Shown piece after piece: positions 37,888-42,618 of a stretch of DNA of 42,618 bases (the stretch's first letter is position 1; every line of letters begins with the position of its first letter). Both the position numbers and the translations under genes were made by a program. The stretch spans positions 1-42,618 of the forward strand of contig JAAUQZ010000010.1 in assembly GCA_012033355.1 (NCBI GenBank), written 5' to 3'. Source of the DNA: Leptolyngbyaceae cyanobacterium RM1_406_9. GTDB taxonomy: Bacteria > Cyanobacteriota > Cyanobacteriia > Elainellales > Elainellaceae. Under the pieces are notes generated by a model that was not told where the DNA came from, did not search any database, and saw only the letters and a program-made list of their open reading frames with translations.

Positions 37888-39249
37888 TCATCGGGTTTCG
37901 ATGGAACTATTGCGAAAGAAATGTCCAATCAAATAGAGTGAACCGCACAAAACCGGGGTAAAGGATGCCGAACCTGCCCCGGTTTTTATTGCGGTGTGCA
38001 GGGCAGCGATCGCATCTTCACAAACTTCACAGCTAGCCAGGTCAGGGCAAATTTCTAGCGCCAGTTTTGCTAAGGCTTCGGGTTCTGCGGAAAGGTGGTC
38101 GGGCACGGGTACTAAGTAGAGGCGATCGCCCCCTCTCAGCAATGCTTTGAACACATCGGCATGGTCTTTGGTGGTCAGCATTCCCATCACCCAATGGATC
38201 GGCTGACGAACTTTTTCACTGTTGTCGATGTAGTGGCGCAGGGCGATCGCCGCCGCCGGATTATGTGCGCCATCAATCAGCATGGGCTGATTTTGCCAGA
38301 CAATCCACTGGAGCCGTCCCGGCCATTGGGTTTTGGCCATGCCGCTGACGATTGCGGCTTCAGAAATTTTCCAGCCCTGCTGCTGGAGGATTTGGAGGGT
38401 GGCGATCGCCAGAGCAGAGTTAATCAGTTGGTGGGCACCGGGGAGGGGAAGGGGGAACTTGAGGGATGAGGGATGAAGGAGGAGGGATGAAGGGGGAGGG
38501 GAATAAACAGCCCAGTTGGGGGAATGAGGATAGGCGGGTGTGGGGAAGAGGGTGGGGCAGTTGAGGTCGGTGAGGCGCTGTTGGATGACGGGTTTGGCTT
38601 CGGGGGGGAGGGGAGCTATGACAGCGGGGCAATTGGGTTTGAGGATGCCTGCTTTTTCGCGGGAGATGTCTGCCAGGGTTGGGCCGAGGCGCTGCCAGTG
38701 TTCACGGCTGAGGGAGGTGATGACGCTGACGAGGGGGCGATCGCACACATTCGTTGCATCCAACCGCCCGCCCAGCCCAACTTCGATTACCGCAATATCG
38801 ACTCTCTGCTGAGCAAAATAGAGCCACGCCGCAGCCGTAATCACTTCAAACTGAGTGGGCGTTTCTTCTGACTCGCGGATTGCTGCAATCACCTGTAGCA
38901 GCAGTTGATGTAAATTGGTCGAGGAAATTAGCGTTTCGTTCAAACAAATTCGCTCATTCCAACTCACCAAATGGGGAGAGGTATAGCGCCCAACTCGATA
39001 GCCCGCCTCCATCAAGACTGAAGACAAATAGGCGCAAACTGAACCCTTACCGTTTGAGCCAGCGACGTGAATAATGGGAACCTGCTGCTGAGGATTGCCC
39101 AAGTTTGCCAGCAAGCGCTGAATCCGCTCTAAGCCGAGCTGTACGCCAAAATGACTAAACTGCCCTAGAACAGTATCAATGTGACTGTCTAGAGCAGAAT
39201 CAAGTGATAAATTCAATGGAACAGATTGAAAGGGATCTGGAAGTTGCAC
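37888..39249 (-). CDS. folC: Bifunctional folylpolyglutamate synthase / dihydrofolate synthase
   Basis: A 453-residue Mur-ligase-like enzyme that adds glutamate to dihydropteroate and tetrahydrofolate. The P-loop HVAGSNGKGSVCAYLSSVLM, TSPHLVSWNERI, VIEVGLGGRLDATNV and LIDGAHNPAAAIALRHYID are all present. A Ser/Pro/Leu-rich stretch (YSPPPSSLLLHPSSLKFPLP) in the middle is encoded by a heptamer run (38461-38502) and is likely a loop insertion. The start is GTG at 39249, but no good ribosome binding site is visible. It converges with the sugar-binding protein gene. Confidence 0.95.
   Translation of the reverse strand: MQLPDPFQSVPLNLSLDSALDSHIDTVLGQFSHFGVQLGLERIQRLLANLGNPQQQVPIIHVAGSNGKGSVCAYLSSVLMEAGYRVGRYTSPHLVSWNERICLNETLISSTNLHQLLLQVIAAIRESEETPTQFEVITAAAWLYFAQQRVDIAVIEVGLGGRLDATNVCDRPLVSVITSLSREHWQRLGPTLADISREKAGILKPNCPAVIAPLPPEAKPVIQQRLTDLNCPTLFPTPAYPHSPNWAVYSPPPSSLLLHPSSLKFPLPLPGAHQLINSALAIATLQILQQQGWKISEAAIVSGMAKTQWPGRLQWIVWQNQPMLIDGAHNPAAAIALRHYIDNSEKVRQPIHWVMGMLTTKDHADVFKALLRGGDRLYLVPVPDHLSAEPEALAKLALEICPDLASCEVCEDAIAALHTAIKTGAGSASFTPVLCGSLYLIGHFFRNSSIETR
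38461..38502. repeat. Heptanucleotide repeat run inside folC
   Basis: Six 7-mers: GAGGGAT, GAGGGAT, GAAGGAG, GAGGGAT, GAAGGGG, GAGGGGA. The 42-bp run keeps the folC frame and encodes the Pro/Ser/Leu-rich loop. Confidence 0.8.
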
Positions 39250-39372
39250 TTGAGAGAAAAAAATACAAACCTCTATCTTAAGGTTTAAATACTTCGATAC
39301 GAAAGTGTACCCAGCTAGAACAGGCAGTGGATGATGCCTCTAAAAATAGCCTGGCAGAACTTGAGACGTTAA

Positions 39373-39492
39373 ATGGGAACAGCATCAGCACCAAAGCCTC
39401 AACAAAAAGAAAACTCCTATGTTGTTGACCACGAACGTGATCGCCTAAGACAACATCGTCAGATTACTTTGGGCGCTTGGCGTGTTCTTTAG
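39373..39492 (+). CDS. Possible 39-aa small ORF, perhaps a truncated gene remnant
   Basis: ATG at 39373 gives 39 residues starting MGTASAPKPQQKENSYVVDH and ending GAWRVL before TAG at 39490-39492. The composition (charged ERDRLRQHRQ after a Pro/Gln-rich start) is more gene-like than the flanks, and the frame stops right where the 21-bp array begins. It may be the N-terminus of a gene cut off by the array, or noise. No family recognised. Confidence 0.3.
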   Translation: MGTASAPKPQQKENSYVVDHERDRLRQHRQITLGAWRVL

Positions 39493-39511
39493 AAAGATCG
39501 CCCTGGTACAG

Positions 39512-39721
39512 AGTAAAGTCGCGATCGCGCAAAGTAACATTGTCGTGTTAGGAAGTAGCATCGCGATCGCACAAAGTAACATCGCGATCTTATCGAGTAA
39601 TGTTGCAATGTTGCAAAGTAACATCGCGATCGCACAAAGTAACATCGCGATCTTATCGAGTAATGTTGCAATGTTGCAAAGTAACATCGCGATCGCGCAA
39701 AGTAACATTATCACGATACTC
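39512..39721. repeat. Tandem array 2: ten 21-bp units with 63-bp higher-order repeat
   Basis: Ten contiguous 21-bp units start at 39512 and every 21 bp after. Three unit types alternate: AGTAACATCGCGATCGC..., AGTAACATCGCGATCTTAT..., and AGTAATGTTGCAATGTTGC.... The trio is duplicated almost exactly (39554-39616 and 39617-39679), a 63-bp higher-order repeat. Several units embed HIP1 or near-HIP1. Both strands have a long open frame: plus gives SNIAIAQ-type heptads, minus gives a hydrophobic LLCAIAM-type repeat. The plus frame is in phase with yhhQ downstream. Confidence 0.95.
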
Positions 39722-39829
39722 TGCAATAGAGTGATTTCTATTTGCCTGGAACTGATTGAAGAGGGCTTTGCAAAGCCCTGTTGGTATTACAATAGCTGGA
39801 GCATCCTAGCTAACGAGAGTTTTAGCACC

Positions 39830-40522
39830 GTGTCCAAGTCATTTAAGCATCTAGATACCCTCACAGCTTTGTTCGTGACGGTGTTACTCATTTCAAATAT
39901 TACGTCTACCAAAATTGTTGACCTGGGGCCGTTTACCTTTGATGGTGGGACGATTTTGTTTCCGCTGAGTTACATCTTTGGTGATGTGTTAACTGAAGTG
40001 TACGGCTATGGGCGATCGCGCAAGGTCATCTGGCTCGGCTTCATCTCTGCGCTGCTGCTTTCAGTCACTTTAATTCTTGTAGGAGCGCTGCCCCCCGCCG
40101 CCGAGTGGAGCAATCAGGAAGCATACGAGCAAATTTTGGGACTGACTCCTCGAATTGTGGCAGCCAGTCTGGTGGCTTACTTTGCAGGCGAGTTTTCTAA
40201 CTCTTTCATTCTGGCAAAGCTCAAGATTCTTATGGGCGGCAGGCGGCTATGGATGCGGACTATCAGTTCCACACTAGTCGGACAGCTTGTAGACACCACT
40301 ATTTTTATCTTGATTGCCTTTACCAACGTAGTTCCAAATAGCCTGCTGCTGACGCTGATCGTCTCAAATTACCTGTTTAAGTGTGGTGTAGAAATCCTCT
40401 TTACCCCCGCTACCTACTGGCTCACAGGCTGGTTGAAGCAACAGGAGCAGGAAGATTACTACGACACCAATACAAACTTCAATCCGTTTCACCTCTCCAG
40501 AGCCAGATCCTTGCACCAGTGA
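39830..40522 (+). CDS. yhhQ: Queuosine precursor transporter (YhhQ/DUF165 family)
   Basis: A 230-residue membrane protein of the energy-coupling VUT/ACR family, proposed to import preQ0/preQ1 for queuosine tRNA modification. Family stretches are LLISNITSTKIVDLGPFTFD, LFPLSYIFGDVLTEVYGYGR, AYFAGEFSNSFILAKLKI, and WMRTISSTLVGQLVDTTIFI. I chose GTG at 39830 (VSKSFKHLDTLTALFVTVLL) because homology begins there and the length fits. The frame stays open for 116 codons upstream through the 21-bp array, so annotation pipelines may call a longer protein with a repeat N-terminus. Confidence 0.9.
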   Translation: MSKSFKHLDTLTALFVTVLLISNITSTKIVDLGPFTFDGGTILFPLSYIFGDVLTEVYGYGRSRKVIWLGFISALLLSVTLILVGALPPAAEWSNQEAYEQILGLTPRIVAASLVAYFAGEFSNSFILAKLKILMGGRRLWMRTISSTLVGQLVDTTIFILIAFTNVVPNSLLLTLIVSNYLFKCGVEILFTPATYWLTGWLKQQEQEDYYDTNTNFNPFHLSRARSLHQ

Positions 40523-40570
40523 GCGTGAACGGCACAAGGGATTAAGGTCTGCGACTTCTTTGATGGGTTG

Positions 40571-40603
40571 AGATCTGCGACTTCTCAAAGAAGTCGCAGA
40601 TCT
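40571..40603. repeat. 33-bp perfect palindrome, family E copy 2
   Basis: Arms AGATCTGCGACTTCT and AGAAGTCGCAGATCT around CAA, the same arms as at 27648-27680. A partial extra arm (GGTCTGCGACTTCTTTGA, about 40547-40564) precedes it. It lies between the converging yhhQ and histidine kinase genes and could terminate both. Confidence 0.9.
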
Positions 40604-40611
40604 TAGCGACC

Positions 40612-41803
40612 CTAAGTTTTCTGCTTGAGGAGCGGCAAGAGAACGGTGAATGTAGCTCCCTTCCCTTCGCCTGCACTTTCTGCCTGAACAGTGCCGCCGT
40701 GCAATTCAGTGAGATGACGAACGATCGCCAGTCCTAAACCCAAGCCGCTGTAAGATCGGGTTGTGCTGCTGTCTGCCTGACGGAAGCGATCGAACACGTA
40801 AGGCAGAAATTCTGAGTTAATGCCGATGCCGTTGTCGATTATCTGAATTTGGGCAAAGCTTCTTTCTTCTTCCTGCTGTTTGGCTAAACGAACTCTGATC
40901 TTGCTTTCTTCTGACGAGAATTTGATGGCGTTAGACAGCAGATTTCGTAGGACCTGCCGCAGTCGTCCGGCATCTCCCACAACAGTTGCGGCGGACGGAT
41001 CGAGATCAGTTTCAACTTGAATCAACTTAGATTCAAGGCTGGGTTGCAGGGAATCTAGCATGGTTTCAATCAACTGAATCAGATCAATAGACTGAAGTTG
41101 CAGTCGCAGTTTCCCTTGAATGATCAGGGAAACATCTAGAATGTCTTCAACTAAATCTGCTTGAGATTTAGCGTTCCGTTCGATTGTTTCTAGAGCGCGG
41201 TGAACCATTTCTGCGTCAAAGTCTTTAGTCAGCAGCAGCCGTGACCAGCCCAGGATCGAGTTCAGGGGAGTGCGAAGTTCATGGGAAAGTACTGCCAAAA
41301 ATTCATCTTTTAGCCGATTGGCGGTTTCTGCTTCTTGCCGGGCAGCTTGTTCTTGAATAATTTGGGCGCGGGCAGACTCTGCCTGTTTGCGCTCGGTGAT
41401 GTCTTCCAGGGTGCCGACGTGTCCAACTAATGTATCCACATTTGAGAGCATAGGAGAGGAGCGAAGATGCACCCAGCAGGGGATGCCCTGTCGCTGTAGC
41501 CGAAATTCATCTGAATATTCCCGTCCGTCTCGCAGGTGAGTCAGCCAGTTGGCGATCGCCCTCTCTTGATCTTCAGGATGCACAAAATCTAACCAGCCCT
41601 GTCTCAAAGCCGTCAAGTTTGGGCATCTGCACGTCCAGCAAAATTACCGCAAAATCCTGATAGAGCAAATGCCGCAAAACGTCTTCGCCAGAACTGGCTT
41701 TGACCAGGTTTTGCCCCAACCCTTCTAACACAGCCTCTAGTGCAATTAAGTTTTCTGGTTCGTCGTTGGCCAGAAGGATATTGATTTGGGGTTCAGGCTG
41801 CAT
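40612..41803 (-). pseudogene. REC-PAS-histidine kinase with internal deletion and frameshift
   Basis: Upstream (41573-41803) is the first half of a receiver domain from ATG 41803: [20 protein letters not shown], phospho-acceptor in [15 protein letters not shown], then an aberrant end. In a different frame the downstream part (40612-41616) begins inside a PAS domain ([34 protein letters not shown]). It continues with HisKA (LAVLSHELRTPLNSILGWSR) and HATPase_c (NLLSNAIKF, DNGIGI, SGLGLGLAIV). The second half of REC and the first part of PAS are missing and the junction (about 41600-41620) is out of frame. The kinase part could still be made from an internal start. Confidence 0.75.
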
Positions 41804-41876
41804 AGACCTACACCATTTGAAGAGGCAGAGAGAGCAAAAAACAGGAGCGCGGGAGAAAGGACTGACTAGAGGCGAA

Positions 41877-42022
41877 GACGCATTTGCTAACTCAAAGATT
41901 CAGTCGCTAAGCCAAAGTTTAATCGATGCGGGTTAAAGATTCGTTCACAAAGCTCAAAGGTTTGTCGATGCAGCTTAGGGGTTCGTCGGCAAAAGTCAGC
42001 GATTCGTTTGATGAATTAAGAG
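41877..42022. repeat. Tandem array 3: about seven degenerate 21-bp units
   Basis: Units such as ATTCGTTCACAAAGC..., GTTTGTCGATGCAGC... and GTTCGTCGGCAAAAG... follow one another at 41918, 41939, 41960, 41981 and 42002 with exact 21-bp spacing. Two more divergent units precede (41877, 41898; the second is one base short). The array runs into the 5' end of the antitoxin-like gene, where it would encode heptads like KDSFTKL, KGLSMQL, RGSSAKV and SDSFDEL. Confidence 0.8.
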
Positions 42023-42183
42023 CATTCATTTTACAATTGCTTCACGAACAGCAGCAGCCAGTTTCAAACGAATCGACGCGATCGCTAGAGGACGTTTTTG
42101 CTTCCATTGATTGCCATATGTGGACACCACCAACAGAAGCGAAGTCGTTAATGGAGTTGGTGCGTGAGGATCGCGATCGATGA
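41968..42183 (+). CDS. VapB-like antitoxin
   Basis: About 71 aa from ATG 41968, which has AAAGG 6 nt upstream. An in-frame ATG at 41926 would add 14 repeat-derived residues. The body (DELRAFILQLLHEQQQPVSN) is helical and the end (PPTEAKSLMELVREDRDR) resembles the toxin-binding tail of VapB-type antitoxins. Its stop overlaps the toxin ATG (ATGA at 42180), the usual coupled arrangement. The N-terminal DNA-binding part is short or unusual and may have been reshaped by the 21-bp repeats. Confidence 0.65.
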   Translation: MQLRGSSAKVSDSFDELRAFILQLLHEQQQPVSNESTRSLEDVFASIDCHMWTPPTEAKSLMELVREDRDR

Positions 42184-42491
42184 CTGAACAATATGTGGTA
42201 GATACTAGCGTGGTAATGCAACGTTTAATTGTTGAAGTAAATACCTCGCAGGTTCGCCGCCTATTTGCTGAAATGACTCAAGGCACCGTACTCGTCGTAC
42301 CAGAGTTTTGTCTGTTGGAATGCGCCAATGTGTTGTGGAAACAGGTGCGCTTTCAGGGAATGCCCCAATCAACAGCGGAACATCTGCTCATAGATTTTGT
42401 CATTGCCGCTGCAAATTATGCCAGCCAGTCAATTCATGCCTCGTGCCCTTCAAATTGGGCTAGCAAATCAACTACCCATTTATGATTCACT
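42180..42491 (+). pseudogene. VapC-like PIN toxin, frameshifted and interrupted
   Basis: The start MTEQYVVDTSVVMQRLIVE has the first PIN-domain Asp (VDTSV), and VPEFCLLECANVLWKQVRFQ has the conserved Glu. Homology then changes frame at about 42405-42415 to LQIMPASQFMPRALQIGLAN and QLPIYDS, with the third acidic residue in YDS. It ends abruptly at about 42491, before the last PIN motif, where an IS66-like end begins. The open first frame stops at 42485 with a nonsense tail. The toxin is therefore expected to be inactive. Confidence 0.7.
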
Positions 42492-42618
42492 GTAACTACT
42501 CAGCTCTGAGTTCAGGGAAGATTGGATCGCCCATAAATAGACTTATCAAGGCATCAAGAACCGGAATCCCTTGTTTTCTCAAAGTAGACAGGTAACTGCG
42601 AATGCAGCAGAACATGGT
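42492..42618 (-). mobile_element. IS66-family insertion sequence, end with transposase C-terminus (runs off the right edge)
   Basis: On the minus strand the frame entering at 42618 reads CIRSYLSTLRKQGIPVLDAL and ISLFMGDPIFPELRAE to TAG at 42496-42498. I recognise this as the C-terminus of IS66-type transposases (IRSYLSTxRKxG pattern). The bases at 42492-42495 are GTAA, the terminal bases characteristic of IS66 inverted repeats, so the element probably ends there, inside vapC. The rest of the element is beyond the window. Confidence 0.7.

Noticed and set aside
39445-39726. Hydrophobic minus-strand ORF over array 2 as a small membrane protein
   Set aside because: It consists almost entirely of the 21-bp repeat read on the other strand, with no start signal or homology.
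39482-39829. N-terminal 116 codons as part of the YhhQ protein
   Set aside because: They are repeat-encoded or low-similarity sequence; family homology begins at the GTG at 39830 and gives the usual length.
1-42618. tRNA, rRNA or known riboswitch genes
   Set aside because: I scanned by eye for T-arm signatures and cloverleaf-like stretches in the intergenic regions and found none convincing; a covariance-model search would be decisive.

Overview
The window is a piece of a cyanobacterial chromosome. It is dense in the HIP1 octamer GCGATCGC. It carries chlorophyll and heme pathway genes (chlM, hemH with the cyanobacterial chlorophyll-binding-like tail, the 5' end of heme oxygenase), glgA, ppc, aldehyde-deformylating oxygenase (ado), a helical carotenoid protein, an SLH/OprB-type porin and a cyanobacterial-style pilMNOQ operon without pilP. 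The exact genus cannot be read from the sequence; a filamentous Leptolyngbya/Oscillatoria-like relative is a guess.

Layout. 1-2050: start of heme oxygenase, a two-TM protein and chlM (all minus), then a 21-bp tandem array. 2165-8214: cyclase/kinase, glgA, tyrosine recombinase, hemH. 8449-15121: flavin amine oxidase, pgsA, membrane protein, ppc, small conserved protein. 15618-21671: large SGNH/DUF1574-like protein and a hybrid histidine kinase. 21824-27526: orphan sugar-ABC permease, ado, porin, helical carotenoid protein, secreted PPC-domain protein. 27781-32864: pilQ, pilO, pilN, pilM (type IV pilus alignment complex and secretin, transcribed M-N-O-Q on the minus strand). 33599-37793: purT, PhoX-like Tat protein, sugar-binding lipoprotein. 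37888-42618: folC, a second 21-bp array in front of yhhQ, a deleted REC/PAS histidine kinase, a third 21-bp array leading into a vapBC-type module whose toxin is frameshifted and cut by the end of an IS66-like element at the window edge. No rRNA, tRNA or CRISPR array was seen by eye.

Two patterns stand out. First, three unrelated tandem arrays (1882-2049, 39512-39721, about 41877-42022) share an exact or near-exact 21-bp period. Heptanucleotide runs occur elsewhere, including inside the ppc and folC reading frames, so repeat growth in multiples of 7 bp seems to be a local habit. Second, at least six otherwise well-conserved genes (cyclase/kinase, chlM, amine oxidase, pgsA, purT, sugar-binding protein) each need one small indel to read through, several at homopolymers. 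Indel errors in the assembly are the simplest reading, because chlM and pgsA should be essential. The REC/PAS kinase and the vapC remnant look like true gene decay.

The intergenic space is also rich in palindromic, MITE-like dispersed repeats, several present as two related copies in the window.
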